Origin: Enterobacterales bacterium | Lineage (GTDB): Bacteria; Pseudomonadota; Gammaproteobacteria; Enterobacterales; Kangiellaceae | DNA: 64,000 nt | Direction of reading: 5' to 3' | Assembly (NCBI GenBank): GCA_030949565.1 | Contig: JAUZSK010000036.1 | Span: 1-64,000 of the forward strand | Part shown: positions 19,854 through 30,453 of the stretch, piece by piece | How positions within the stretch are numbered: the first letter of the stretch is position 1 | Layout: each line of letters starts with the position of its first letter | Made by a program: the position numbers and the translations under genes | The notes under the pieces: generated by a model | The model's input: the letters and a program-made list of their open reading frames with translations, nothing else | Told to the model about the DNA's origin: nothing | Database searches by the model: none

Positions 19854-21069
19854 ATGTCGGAAAAAATCGATATTCTGGCGATAGATGACGATAAATTTAT
19901 CCATAAAATGATTGCTCGGGCGCTCGATTCTGAGGATGTCGCTATTCGATTTGCGGTCAACGGTGAAGCCGGCATCAAAATGGCTACTGAATCGATTCCA
20001 GAGATCATCTTGTTAGATGTAGAAATGCCAGGGATTAATGGCTACGAAACTTGTGAGAGGTTACGCGCATTAGATGTTACCCGTAATGTCCCTATTGTGT
20101 TTTTATCGTCGCGTTCATCTTTGAGAGAAAGGATGCAAGGCTATGAAGCCGGTGGTGATGATTATCTTGTAAACCTTTTGAAACTGAAAACTTAAAAGCC
20201 CGCGTTAACATCCTTATTCGATATCAGCAAGAGCGCTCGCGACTTGAAGAGCAGTATCAGTTTGCTCAAAAAACCGCCGTTGAAGCCATGACAGGCACTA
20301 GCGAGCTAGGTCTTGCGATGCAGTTTCTGGAAAAAAAAGTATTACTTTTAACTCGGTTGAGGAGTTATTAAATGGCCTGTTTGATTCTACCAATCGATTA
20401 GAATTAGATTGTTGTGCCATGGTGCAAACCAAACAGGGTTTTACTTGGTTTACCTCTAAGCAGGTAATAAGTCCTATTGAAAAAGATCTATTAGAAATGT
20501 CTGATAGAGAACAACGTTTTCTGGATTTTGGACAAAGAACCATTGTTAACTATCCATTGGTTAGTTTACTTGTCAGGAAAATGCCGCTCGATGACAGTCA
20601 GCGCTATGGACGGACTAAGGATCTTTTACCTATTCTGCTTTCAGCGGTGAACGTCAAATTGGGCGCATTGGAAATTCGATTTTCACTGAATCAACAAAGT
20701 CAGCATATGCTAGATGCATTTAAAGGCATACGGGCCAACCTTTATTTTATGGGAAAGACCATTGTTGATAGTCGTGATCAGGGTAAAAACATGCTCAGTG
20801 CATTGGTGCAGGAACTGCATGCTGATCTGCTGGGGATGGGGTTAGAGCAAGATCAAGAAGATTACCTCATCGACCGCATTGACTCGGTTTTAGATGAAGT
20901 GATGGAGAAACTCGATGCCGGGGCTGAAATTAGTTCGGTATTAAACTTTATTTTAATTAATTTAAAGAGTCTGGTTGAAAAACAAGAGCTAATATTAGAA
21001 GAATTTAATTCTAGCCTCGCTTCCCACAGCGAAACTGAGAATTCTGATGATGGTATTGAACTCTTCTAG
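19854..21069 (+). CDS. Response regulator with unassigned helical output (frame broken twice)
   Basis: An N-terminal receiver domain is clear: acidic pocket LAIDDDKF (about residues 8-15), phospho-acceptor Asp in ILLDVEMPGINGYE (about 53-66), VFLSS, and, after restoring one A at 20171-20173, the conserved Lys in YLVKPFE. A second break lies in the A-run at 20331-20338; adding one A joins QFLEKK to SITFNSVEELLNGLFD. The restored protein is about 405 residues. The C-terminal ~280 residues are helical, with ELHADLLGMGLEQDQEDYLI and a short coiled-coil-like end, and match no DNA-binding or cyclase domain I know. No histidine kinase is adjacent. The receiver call is firm; the output is unknown. 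Confidence 0.82.
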
Positions 21070-21259
21070 TTTATATCAAAATAACTTAACTCATTTGACC
21101 TCAAGCGTTTAACTCGCTAACCTTGTCAGCCTTTAAATAGGCAAGATCGTTTAATCTTTATTTTTGCATCAAAATCACTCACTCTTGCTCAATAAGAGAC
21201 GTTTTGTCGCTATAAACAAATGGTTATCAATGCCCTCGATGGCAGTGTTGGAGAGCTTA

Positions 21260-22798
21260 ATGAGCAAGCAATTGCTTAAATCAGGTATTATTGTTAGTGG
21301 CATGACGCTATTATCTCGGGTACTAGGTTTAACCCGTGATGTGGTGATGTTTCATCTACTCGGGACGCATTGGGCAGCCGATGTGTTTCTGGTGGCGCAG
21401 AAGATCCCTAATTTTTTGCGGCGTCTTTTTGCAGAAGGGGCTTTCGCGCAGGCATTTATACCGGTTTTAGCTGAGTTTCAAACCAATAAAGAAGTTGCTG
21501 AAGTTAAAAAACTGGTTTCCGAAACCTTTGGAACTTTGGCCGTGATCTTGGCGATAGTGGCCATTGTCGGAGTTATTGGCTCACCGATACTGGTGTCTTT
21601 ATTTGGACCGGGCTTTATCCAAAGCCCCGAAAAATTTGAACTTGCATCGGTTTTACTCAAAATTACTTTTCCCTATATTTTCTTTATTTCTTTAACCGCC
21701 TTTTGTGGTTCGATATTAAATAGTCTTGGGCGTTTCGCGGTGCCGGCTTTTACGCCGGTGTTACTCAATATCAGCATTATTTCGGCGGCCATCATGGTTT
21801 CACCAACGCTTCATGAGTCAACTGCAATAGCCATGGCTTGGGGAATCTTTGTGGCAGGTATTATTCAGCTGCTTTTGCAATTACCTTTTTTATGGAAAGA
21901 GGGTTATTTAGTCAAACCCACTTGGGGTTGGCGTTCTCCCGGTGTGCAGAAGATATTAACCTTAATGGGGCCCGCGTTATTTGGCGTTTCGGTAGGGCAA
22001 ATTAATTTATTATTAGATACCATCATTGCTTCCTTTTTAAAAACTGGCAGTATTGCTTGGCTTTATGTCTCAGATCGAATGTTGGAGTTTCCCCTCGGCA
22101 TGTTTGGGATCGCTATTTCGACCGTGATCCTACCTTCGCTTTCAAGACAATACTCAAGTAAAGACTCATCACAATTTAATTCAACGCTTAATTGGGCATT
22201 GCGCTTAGTGTGTCTTATCGGCGTGCCGGCAACGCTAGGGCTTTATTTGATGGCCGAACCCATTATTTTAACGGTTTTTCAGCATGGCAACTTCGATTTA
22301 AGAGACTCCTATTTAGCTGCCATGAGTTTACGTGCTTATATTGTTGGCTTATTGGGTTTCATGTTTATCAAGGTGTTGGCCACCGGTTTTTTCTCACGCC
22401 AGGATACCAAAACACCGGTTAAAATTGGCATTATTGCTATGACTGTTAATATGTTTTTTAATCTTCTCTTATTTCAACCCTTAGGGCATGTTGGTTTGGC
22501 GCTTGCGACCAGCATTTCGGCATTACTCAATGCAGGCTTATTGTATAAAGCCTTGAGTAAAGCGAAAGCCTATACGCCAGATGACCAATGGTTGTCTTGG
22601 ATTACCAAGCTATTTCTTGGCAATCTTTGCTTGGTGCTGTTTATTCTGTGGCAGATGGAAAGCCTCAGTCAATGGCGGCAATGGGATGTTGCTAATCGTG
22701 TTCCGCATATGATGTTATTGGTGGTGGGATCGGTTGTGGTATATGCAATGAGTATGTTTTTGGTTGGGGTGAGAGGGCGTCATCTAAAACATAGCTAA
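21260..22798 (+). CDS. murJ: Lipid II flippase MurJ
   Basis: Inner-membrane flippase of the MOP superfamily that moves lipid II to the periplasm for peptidoglycan synthesis. From ATG 21260 (GGAG 6 bases upstream) it is 512 residues, like E. coli MurJ (511). It has about 14 hydrophobic segments, the family start SGIIVSGMTLLSRVLGLTRD, and RRLFAEGAFAQAFIPVL with the functional Arg/Glu region. An upstream in-frame ATG at 21164 would add 32 residues not found in the family. The murJ-ribF-ileS-lspA order is conserved in gammaproteobacteria; here a repeat pair separates murJ from ribF. Confidence 0.95.
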   Translation: MSKQLLKSGIIVSGMTLLSRVLGLTRDVVMFHLLGTHWAADVFLVAQKIPNFLRRLFAEGAFAQAFIPVLAEFQTNKEVAEVKKLVSETFGTLAVILAIVAIVGVIGSPILVSLFGPGFIQSPEKFELASVLLKITFPYIFFISLTAFCGSILNSLGRFAVPAFTPVLLNISIISAAIMVSPTLHESTAIAMAWGIFVAGIIQLLLQLPFLWKEGYLVKPTWGWRSPGVQKILTLMGPALFGVSVGQINLLLDTIIASFLKTGSIAWLYVSDRMLEFPLGMFGIAISTVILPSLSRQYSSKDSSQFNSTLNWALRLVCLIGVPATLGLYLMAEPIILTVFQHGNFDLRDSYLAAMSLRAYIVGLLGFMFIKVLATGFFSRQDTKTPVKIGIIAMTVNMFFNLLLFQPLGHVGLALATSISALLNAGLLYKALSKAKAYTPDDQWLSWITKLFLGNLCLVLFILWQMESLSQWRQWDVANRVPHMMLLVVGSVVVYAMSMFLVGVRGRHLKHS

Positions 22799-22831
22799 AT
22801 GACAACTGATCTGCGAGTATTTAATAGCACC

Positions 22832-22952
22832 GCAACGGTTCAGGTTGGCTCAAAAATCAGCCAGTTTGAGGCAGGAAATGTGAGCATACTCGTTTATGTG
22901 TCCATTTCCGAACGAAGAAATGGGTGGTTTTTGGCGTATGCTGAATTGCATT
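22832..22952. repeat. Hairpin-forming repeat element, copy 1
   Basis: A 121-base unit whose 85-base core (22849-22933) is identical to that of copy 2, 133 bases downstream. The arms outside the core are diverged but still pair: GCAA(CGG)TTCAG on the left with CTGAATTGC on the right. The core contains inner complementary ends and a CCATTTC/GAAATGG hairpin. There is no ORF of note; the 60-codon frame that crosses it has no family features. Confidence 0.8.
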
Positions 22953-22964
22953 CTAAAAAACAAG

Positions 22965-23085
22965 GTAACGCATCGGGTTGACTCAAAAATCAGCCAGTTT
23001 GAGGCAGGAAATGTGAGCATACTCGTTTATGTGTCCATTTCCGAACGAAGAAATGGGTGGTTTTTGAGGTAAGCTGATGCGTTAC
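22965..23085. repeat. Hairpin-forming repeat element, copy 2
   Basis: The same 85-base core at 22982-23066, bounded by perfect outer inverted repeats GTAACGCATC (22965-22974) and GATGCGTTAC (23076-23085) and inner CTCAAAAA/TTTTTGAG. At 121 bases with terminal inverted repeats and no coding capacity, it resembles a MITE or REP-type element. No target-site duplication is evident. Confidence 0.8.
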
Positions 23086-23160
23086 GCTAAATTAAAGTCT
23101 ATGATCCATCGTATCGCTAGGCTATAATTCTGCGTTTTCAGGTCAACTTTTTAAATCAAA

Positions 23161-24171
23161 ATGCAACTAATCCGTGGTTACAAACAACAGAATAAGCTAA
23201 CTGGTTATAGTGCAGTCATTGATGGCGCCATAAAAACTAGTCAATGTGTTGCGACCATCGGTAATTTTGATGGGGTACATCTTGGCCATCAAAAAATTAT
23301 TCAGCGCGTGATTCAAATCGCCAAGCAAATGGCTTTGGCTTCTTGTGTGATTTTGTTTGAACCACACCCCAAAGAATATTTTCTAAAGCAAAAGAGTCCC
23401 AGCGCGGATCACTCGCTTACGTCAAAAATATCGACTGCTAAAAAAATTGGGTATCGACAGGCTTTTTGTTTTACGTTTTAATGACGAATTGTCGCAGATG
23501 GAAGCGCAAGTATTTATCAAACGTATATTGATCGATGCGATGCAGATTAAGCATCTAGTGGTAGGAGATGATTTTCATTTTGGGCACCAGCGTCAAGGTG
23601 ATTTTGAACTGCTTAAGCAAGTTGGCCAAGGATATTTTTCGATTGAGCCGACTCCTACTGTTTATCTTGATGGTTCTGAAAATAGGGATGAAGCCATCAG
23701 AGTGAGTAGCACACGCATAAGGCAAGCCCTGGCTGAAAATGACTTTTTTTTGGCCGACAAACTACTTGGAAGACGATTTTCCCTTTGTGGCAAAGTGCAT
23801 TATGGTCGACAACTGGGTCGAACCATTGGTTTTCCTACGGCCAATATCGCTTTGCAGCGTAAGAACTTTCCTTTGACAGGTGTATATTGGGGGCGTGCCA
23901 TGTGGCGTGACCCGCGAACTCCGGATCAAATCCAATCGACTTGGTCGGTTGCTAATTGTGGCGTTAGACCCACGGTGGATGGTAATAATTTTAAGTGTGA
24001 AGTGCATCTATTGGGTATGACTGCTGAGCTATATGGGATAGAATTAGCCTTTGAGTTTTTTGTGGTTTTTTGCGAGCCGAACAAAAGTTTGACGGTATTG
24101 ATACCTTAACCAAACAAATTACACAAGATGTTGAACAGGCGAAAGCCTTAATTCAGCAAATTGAAAACTAG
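23161..24171 (+). CDS. ribF: Riboflavin kinase / FAD synthetase (frame broken twice)
   Basis: Bifunctional enzyme making FMN and then FAD. The N-terminal nucleotidyltransferase domain has TIGNFDGVHLGHQKII (about residues 37-52) and FEPHPKEYF. The C-terminal flavokinase domain has GRQLGRTIGFPTANI, with GVYWG and NCGVRPTV. Break 1, near 23403-23407 (PSA then RITRLRQKY), is a +1 or -2 change; break 2 is one T missing in the T-run 24066-24071, after which the protein ends VFLRAEQKFDGIDTLTKQI and stops at 24171. The restored length is about 336, near E. coli RibF (313). It is followed by ileS after 33 bases. Confidence 0.92.
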
Positions 24172-24204
24172 TAACATAAAAATCAATAATGAGATTAGAA
24201 CAAA

Positions 24205-27058
24205 ATGACTGACTACAAATCCACTTTGAATTTACCGGAAACTTCTTTTCCGATGCGTGGTAATTTGGCTCAAAACGAGCCAAAAATTTTGGCATCTTGG
24301 AATAAGAAGGATTTGTATCAGCAGATACGAAAAAACTGCGCCGGTCGACCTAAGTTTATATTGCATGACGGCCCTCCCTATGCCAACGGTGATATCCATA
24401 TCGGTCATGCGGTGAATAAAATCCTGAAAGACATAATTATTAAAAGTAAAACCTTAGCCGGTTTTGACTCGCCCTACGTCCCAGGCTGGGATTGTCATGG
24501 TTTACCCATTGAACATAGGGTCGAAAAAAAGATCGGTAAGGCAGGGGTTAAAGTGCCGTTTGATGAATTTCGACAAAAGTGCCGGGACTATGCGGCAAAA
24601 CAGGTGGAAGGTCAGAAGAAAGATTTTATCCGGCTTGGCATTTTTGCTGAGTGGGACAATCCTTACTTGTCGATGGATTTTCAATTTGAAGCGGATATTA
24701 TTCGTTCGTTATCGAAAATTGTGGCTAATGGTCACTTGCATAAAGGCTTTAAACCGGTTTATTGGAGTGTGGTGGGTGGTTCTGCGTTAGCTGAGGCGGA
24801 GGTTGAATATCAAGATAAGACATCGCTATCGATTGATGTCCGTTATTCACCGCGTGATGAAACTAATCTACTTAAAAAATTTACTGCTGAAGCTGGTGAT
24901 TTGGGCGACGGAGCTGTTTCCTGTGTGATCTGGACTACCACGCCGTGGACCATTCCTGCTTCTCAAGCGATATCCATCAGCGCCGATCTGGATTATGTTT
25001 TGGTTGAGCTAGATGCCGCCAATGATGCTGATCCTCGATATGGTATCGGTAAAGAGCGTGTTGTGATTGCGACTGATATGGTGGATCAAGTGATGTCACG
25101 TTGGGGCATTAAAGAATACTCCATCAAAGGACGCTGTGCGGGACAAGCCTTGGAAAATCTCGTTTGTAAGCATCCCTATTTAGATCGCGATGTACCCTTA
25201 TTGTTAGGCGACCATGTGACCACTGAAGCGGGAACCGGCCTTGTACACACAGCGCCCGATCATGGCGCCGACGATTTCACGGTGGCTCGAAATTACGGTA
25301 TTGGCACGCTTAATCTAGTGATGGCTAATGGTGTTTACTCGGATAAAACCGAGCACTTTGCAGGACAGCATGTATATAAAGTTGATGAGCCTGTGTGTGA
25401 GTTATTAGCCGAACAAGGACGCCTTGTGCGTAAGGAAAAATTCCGCCATAGTTTTCCTCATTGTTGGAGAACCAAAACTCCTTTGATATTTCGAGCAACC
25501 CCTCAATGGTTTATCTCAATGGATCAAAATGGTTTAAGACAAAAAGCCTTATCCAGTATACCCAAGGTGAAATGGATCCCGGATTGGGGACAGGCGAGGA
25601 TTGAAGGTATGGTCGAAGGTCGTCCTGACTGGTGTATATCTCGGCAAAGAACTTGGGGCGTACCTTTGTGCTTATTGGTTCACAAGGAAACCGATGAACT
25701 ACATCCAGACACCACTGAGCTGATGGAACAGGTGGCAAAACTGGTTGAACAACAAGGTATGCAAGCTTGGTTTGACCTGGATCTGAAGCAGCTTATTGGC
25801 GATCAAGCGGAGGATTATGTCAAGGTTAACGATACACTGGACGTTTGGTTTGATTCTGGTGTCACTCATCAGTGTGTTTTAGATCGCAGAGAAGAACTGA
25901 CGGAACCGGCAGATCTCTATTTAGAAGGTTCCGATCAGCATCGAGGTTGGTTTCAGTCATCTCTATTAACCGGCATTGCGATTAACGACCATCCTCCGTT
26001 TAAACAAGTGTTAACTCACGGCTTTGTAGTGGATGCAAAAGGTCAAAAGATGTCTAAATCTTTAGGTAATGTGGTGGCACCCATGACAGTGATCAATAAG
26101 CTCGGCGCGGACATTTTGCGCCTGTGGGTGGGTTCAACGGATTATCGCTCAGAAATTACAGCTTCGGATGAAATATTAAACCGTACAGCCGATACTTATC
26201 GACGTTTACGTAATACGGCGCGCTTTTTATTATCCAATTTAAATGGTTTTTGACCCAGCTAAAGATATGTTAACGGCAGAGCAAATGCTGCCGCTGGATC
26301 GCTGGGCGGTAAATGCCGCTTTTGAAACTCAAGCAGCCATCAAAAGAGCCTACAGTGAGTACAACTTTTTAGTAGCGACTCAAAAAATGCATCATTTTTG
26401 CGCCATGGATATGGGTAGTTTCTATCTGGATATCATTAAAGATCGTCAATATACCGCTAAATCGGGGGATCATTGGCGCATCAATCTTGCCAAACAGCCT
26501 TGTACCATATTATGCAGGCCATGGTGCGTTGGTTTATGCCAATCATGTCGTTTACCGCACAGGAATTATGGCCGCATATTCCGGGCAACCAAAATAATAA
26601 TCAAGATAGGTTATTTTGGGAGACCTGGTATGAGGGCCTCTTTGTGAGTGAAGGCATGGACAATATCAGCCTACATGACTGGAAGGTTATTGCGCAGGTG
26701 AAAGATGAATTGAATCGCTATATTGAACAGATGCGTAAAGACGGTGCTATTGGCTCTTCTTTGGAAGCCGAAGTGACCCTTTATGTGTCGGATGAACTAG
26801 CCGCCAGTTTAGAAAAAATTACAAGATGAATTACGTTTCGTTTTGATTACCTCACAAGCCAAGGTGGTCAATGGGAAAGGGGGAGCCGCCACTGAGCTTG
26901 AAGGTTTGTCAATAGAACTCAGCGCATCAAGCCATGAAAAATGCGAACGTTGTTGGCATCGTCGTCAAGATATCGGTGTTGATTCAAAGCATCCAACACT
27001 TTGTGCTCGCTGTGTGGAAAACGTCGATGGTCAAGGTGAGGTTAGGCAATATGCTTAA
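24205..27058 (+). CDS. ileS: Isoleucyl-tRNA synthetase (frame broken three times)
   Basis: Class I aminoacyl-tRNA synthetase that charges tRNA-Ile. It has the HIGH motif [12 protein letters not shown] (about residues 56-67), the CP1 editing domain ([11 protein letters not shown], then [16 protein letters not shown]), KMSKS in [11 protein letters not shown] (about 615), and a C-terminal zinc finger CERCWH...CARC. Breaks: an extra T at 26247-26251 (restores NLNGFDPAKD), a changed G-run at 26464-26468 (restores [11 protein letters not shown]), and an extra A at 26813-26818 (restores [13 protein letters not shown]). The restored length is about 950 (E. coli 938). The stop overlaps the lspA start by 8 bases. 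As an essential gene it is surely intact in vivo. Confidence 0.96.
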
Positions 27059-27629
27059 GTCTAAAACCGACAGCATATTCGGTAAAATTAGCTCGTCTGG
27101 ATTGCGCTGGTTTTGGCTCACAATTATCTTTTTTATTCTCGATCAGGTTTCCAAGCAGTATGCGGTTGAACATCTTTTTTTGGGTGAAAGGATCAATCTT
27201 TTACCTATTTTTGATTTTACCCTACGCTATAACACCGGTGCCGCTTTCTCGTTGTTTGCCGACCAAGATGGTTGGCAAGTGTACTTTTTTACAAGTATTT
27301 CTATTCTAGTGGGTGGTGGCTTAATCTATTGGCTGTATACTTTACCGGCCAAAAATTGGTGGTTGAGTATCTCGCTTAACTTAATTTTGGCGGGGGCTTT
27401 TGGCAATCTTTATGATCGAATTGCTCAGGGTAAGGTGACCGATTTCATATTATTCTATTATCATGATTGGCATTTCCCAGCCTTTAATATTGCCGATTCG
27501 GTGATTTTTCTTGGGGCGGCGATGATGCTATACGATAGTTTTGTTAATCCTGAGACAGCGCAAAGCGAAAAATCAAAAGATGGCAATGTAAAAGCCCCTG
27601 AGAAAAGTGAGTCGTATGACAAATTCTAG
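27051..27629 (+). CDS. lspA: Prolipoprotein signal peptidase II
   Basis: Inner-membrane aspartyl protease that cleaves lipoprotein signal peptides; substrates include the M16, M13 and S41 lipoproteins in this window. It has four membrane helices and the catalytic Asp motifs NLYDRIAQGKVTDFI (about residues 120-134) and FNIADSVIFLG (about 147-157). The start ATG 27051 overlaps the ileS stop, typical of this pair. At 192 residues it is longer than E. coli LspA (164) because of a charged C-terminal tail that overlaps fkpB. Confidence 0.95.
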   Translation: MLKSKTDSIFGKISSSGLRWFWLTIIFFILDQVSKQYAVEHLFLGERINLLPIFDFTLRYNTGAAFSLFADQDGWQVYFFTSISILVGGGLIYWLYTLPAKNWWLSISLNLILAGAFGNLYDRIAQGKVTDFILFYYHDWHFPAFNIADSVIFLGAAMMLYDSFVNPETAQSEKSKDGNVKAPEKSESYDKF

Positions 27630-28077
27630 TATTGTTCAGGTGCAGGCGACTAGTCGTGTATTAGCCGATATAACGGTTAAGCTTAAAGATGGAAGTCTCG
27701 CTGATAGCACTAAGGTTTCTGGTAAACCTAGCTGGTTGATTATGGGTGATGGGAGTTTTAGTGCAGCATTTGAAGCCCAACTAATGCAGCGAGAAGTAGG
27801 CGAGCAGTTGGTTTTTGAATTGTCAGCGGCCGATGCTTTTGGATCTAGCAATCCAGATGCTGTTGACTTTATGGATATTAGCCAGTTTCCTCAAGATATC
27901 GAACTTAAAGTCGGCGCAATTATTGGTTTTGAGCAGGCCAACGGAAACCAACTCCCCGGAATCATTCGATCGATTGAAGGAGCTTCGGTAAAGGTTGATT
28001 TTAATCACCCTTTAGCCGGTGAAGATGTGATTTTTGAGATAGAAATCAAGCAAATAGAGTCGTCAAATCTTGCTTAA
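27616..28077 (+). CDS. fkpB: FKBP-type peptidyl-prolyl isomerase FkpB-like
   Basis: SlyD/FkpB-type prolyl isomerase, lying between lspA and ispH as in E. coli. It is about 153 residues with GDGSFSAAFEAQLMQREVGE and a FDFNHPLAG-like segment (VKVDFNHPLAGEDVIFEIEI) that marks the insert-in-flap arrangement. The N-terminal FKBP strand is weakly conserved. I choose ATG 27616; a GTG at 27607 is also in frame. It overlaps lspA by 14 bases. Confidence 0.9.
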   Translation: MTNSSIVQVQATSRVLADITVKLKDGSLADSTKVSGKPSWLIMGDGSFSAAFEAQLMQREVGEQLVFELSAADAFGSSNPDAVDFMDISQFPQDIELKVGAIIGFEQANGNQLPGIIRSIEGASVKVDFNHPLAGEDVIFEIEIKQIESSNLA

Positions 28078-28125
28078 ACAAGATTTTCATCAGGCTATAA
28101 TAAATCGCTTTTGGAGTAAAAATCA

Positions 28126-29055
28126 ATGAATATCCTACTGGCAAATTCTCGTGGTTTTTGTGCCGGAGTTGATCGAGCGATAGAGATAGTTAATCGAGCG
28201 ATTGATCTCTTTGGTGCGCCAATTTATGTAAAACATGAAGTGGTACACAATAAGTTTGTGGTCGATGGATTAAAACAAAAAGGTGCTATATTTATTGAAG
28301 ATTTGGCTGATGTACCAGCCGGCAGCACACTAATTTATAGTGCCCACGGTGTGTCTCAAGCGGTAAAAGAAGAAGCCGAGCAGCGTGGCTTTAGGGTGTT
28401 TGATGCCACCTGTCCGTTAGTCACCAAAGTGCATATGGAAGTTAATCGACGCAGTCGTCGCGATCAAGAGTGTATTTTGATTGGACACAAGGGGCACCCT
28501 GAAGTCGAAGGTACGATGGGGCAGTATTCTAGCCGTTCTGGCGGTATTTACTTGGTGGAGTCAAATGAGGACATTGCCAATCTAAAAGTTAAAGATCCCG
28601 ATAACCTCTATTATATGACTCAAACCACTTTATCCATTGATGATACCAAAATATTAATTCAAGGTTTGGTAGACCATTTCCCCAAAATAATGGGGCCGCA
28701 AAAAGATGATATCTGCTACGCTACTCAAAATAGACAAGATGCAGTTAAGCAGCTTGCTCAGTCTTGCCAGCTAATCTTGGTGGTTGGCAGCCGCAATAGT
28801 TCAAACTCTAACCGTCTAAAAGAACTGGCTGAAAAACAGGGTAGCCGCTCTTTTCTGATTGATAATGCGAGTGAAATAGAAACCTCTTGGCTAGACCATG
28901 TTGATTGTGTTGGCGTTACCGCAGGCGCTTCTGCGCCGCAAATATTGGTTGACCAAGTGATCGAATCATTGCAACAACAGGGTGGACAAATGCTAGAAAA
29001 TGCATCCGAAATTGATGAAAATATGGTGTTTGCGGTACCCATTGAGCTGCGCTAG
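28126..29055 (+). CDS. ispH: 4-hydroxy-3-methylbut-2-enyl diphosphate reductase
   Basis: Iron-sulfur enzyme for the last step of the MEP isoprenoid pathway, giving IPP and DMAPP used by IspB among others. Three cluster cysteines are in place: [12 protein letters not shown] (Cys12), [11 protein letters not shown] (about 96) and [11 protein letters not shown] (about 197), plus [11 protein letters not shown]. Its 309 residues match E. coli (316). GGAG lies ahead of the ATG. It is the last gene of the conserved ribF-ileS-lspA-fkpB-ispH run; pilin genes follow. Confidence 0.97.
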   Translation: MNILLANSRGFCAGVDRAIEIVNRAIDLFGAPIYVKHEVVHNKFVVDGLKQKGAIFIEDLADVPAGSTLIYSAHGVSQAVKEEAEQRGFRVFDATCPLVTKVHMEVNRRSRRDQECILIGHKGHPEVEGTMGQYSSRSGGIYLVESNEDIANLKVKDPDNLYYMTQTTLSIDDTKILIQGLVDHFPKIMGPQKDDICYATQNRQDAVKQLAQSCQLILVVGSRNSSNSNRLKELAEKQGSRSFLIDNASEIETSWLDHVDCVGVTAGASAPQILVDQVIESLQQQGGQMLENASEIDENMVFAVPIELR

Positions 29056-29402
29056 TGAGTGATCATTTTACGGCGATGGGATATCGTCTTGTCTAAACTA
29101 GATGCTATTAAACCCAGCGAGTCACTAAAACATTGGGGCATCGAGTTAAAGCGAAGGTTTTGGTTGAATTAGAAAGCTCTGTTGAACCAAGCAGACTCGG
29201 TCTACAAATGACGCAAGTGGTGTCTAAAATACCAGAAATTCAATTTAATTCACCATTTATCCATGAATATTAGTCGGTTATCGGACACTTATTGCATCTT
29301 TTTCACTTCTAATAGATAGTAACATCAGCATTCTTTCTAATGAGTCGGATTTGAAAAGGCACATTTAGAACAAAATTGTTTCAAATAAAAGGTAATTGAG
29401 AA
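29056..29402. other. Gap with a possible small broken gene
   Basis: 347 bases between ispH and fimT. From a TTG at 29089 one frame reads SKLDAIKPSESLKHWG; a neighbouring frame continues as HRVKAKVLVELESSVEPSR and stays open to a stop at 29273 (about 60 residues in total if one indel is restored). I do not recognise the product and no clear start or Shine-Dalgarno site is present. It could be a decayed remnant, a broken small gene or chance. Confidence 0.25.
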
Positions 29403-29854
29403 TTGTTAAATAGTAAAAATCATGGCGTCACAATGCTCGAGTTAGTCGTAACGATTGCGATTGTCGGCATACTCGCATCGCTCGCAGTTCCCGCTTTTGA
29501 TAATCAAATTAAGGACTCTAAACTGATTTCAAATACTAATTTGGTTGTTGGTGCTTTTAATATGGCTCGTTCTGAAGCGATTAATCGAGGTGCTCAGGTC
29601 AGAGTGAACGGCATTGCCAATGGTTGGGCGAAGTTACCGACGCTGCTACTGGAGAAGTTTTAAATCAGTTTGAACCGGATAAAAAGGGAATTACTTGGAC
29701 ACCTGCCATTTTTCCTGATGTGGTCTATAACACCAATGGATTTCGACCCTTTGGTTCGCAAACGGTGACTATACAATTAGTGGATAGTCGAGGCATCGGA
29801 CGCCTAGTCACTATTTCTCCGGCGGGTTCAACTAAGGTGGCGATGATTCCATGA
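29403..29854 (+). CDS. fimT: GspH/FimT-type minor pseudopilin (frame broken)
   Basis: Minor pilin that helps prime type IV pilus assembly. The prepilin peptidase site is HG-VTMLELVVTIAIVGILAS near residues 7-25, with Glu at position +5 of the mature protein. The frame is lost in GGG at 29626-29628; adding one G restores NGWGEVTDAATGEVLNQF and about 150 residues in total. The start is TTG at 29403. Its stop overlaps the pilV start (ATGA), showing translational coupling. It is first in the fimT-pilVWX-pilY1-pilE block. Confidence 0.88.
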
Positions 29855-30453
29855 CATTAATCAAGCTAAAAACAGCTAACAATAGACAAGCAGGGGTTTC
29901 TTTAATCGAAATTCTGGTGACTACCCTTATTTTAGGGATCGGTTTACTGGGGGTGGCCTCGTTACAGGTGGCCAGTGTTAGCAGCAACCAAGAAGGCTTT
30001 TTTCGTTCACAAGCGACCTCGATTGCTGAGGAGCTTTCTTCTCGTATACGTTCGTCAAAGGTCGCAGAAATGGTGCCGGGCAGTACCCTAGACCACCCAA
30101 CCTATATCGCTAATTATATTGATGCAGCTGGTTATGCTTGTGCTGCCGCACCTGTTAATTACTGCCGTAGCAACCTTGGTCAAACCCCGTCAGCGACCTG
30201 TAGTGATGGGGTCAATGATGTTGCCGATATCGCGACCTTTGACCGCTGGGATATTTGTAAAATAGCGGCCGATACTTTGCCCGCAGGTAAAGTGCGAGTA
30301 TTAGGCTCCGGTTGGCGCCTTTCTATTGTAGTTGAATGGGATTCTGCTAAAGCTCGAACCGATTTGGGACAAAAAAACAATGTGAATGGTAATTGCAATG
30401 CGATTGTTGCCGATCCTCAAAAAAATTGCATTATCTTGGAGATATTACCGTGA
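29851..30453 (+). CDS. pilV: Type IV pilus minor pilin PilV
   Basis: Minor pilin thought to sit at the pilus tip complex with PilW, PilX and PilY1. It has the prepilin signature AGVSLIEILVTTLILGIGLL near residues 14-33 and 200 residues in total, with Cys pairs in the globular part (CAAAPVNYC, CSDGVND). It overlaps fimT by 4 bases and pilW by 4 bases. Confidence 0.9.
   Translation: MTLIKLKTANNRQAGVSLIEILVTTLILGIGLLGVASLQVASVSSNQEGFFRSQATSIAEELSSRIRSSKVAEMVPGSTLDHPTYIANYIDAAGYACAAAPVNYCRSNLGQTPSATCSDGVNDVADIATFDRWDICKIAADTLPAGKVRVLGSGWRLSIVVEWDSAKARTDLGQKNNVNGNCNAIVADPQKNCIILEILP

Noticed and set aside
22799-22981. 60-codon frame starting right at the murJ stop
   Set aside because: It runs through repeat copy 1, shows no family features, and its codons follow from the repeat sequence.
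26243-27058. Several separate small genes after ileS
   Set aside because: They join into the C-terminal part of isoleucyl-tRNA synthetase, including its zinc finger, after repairing three indels.
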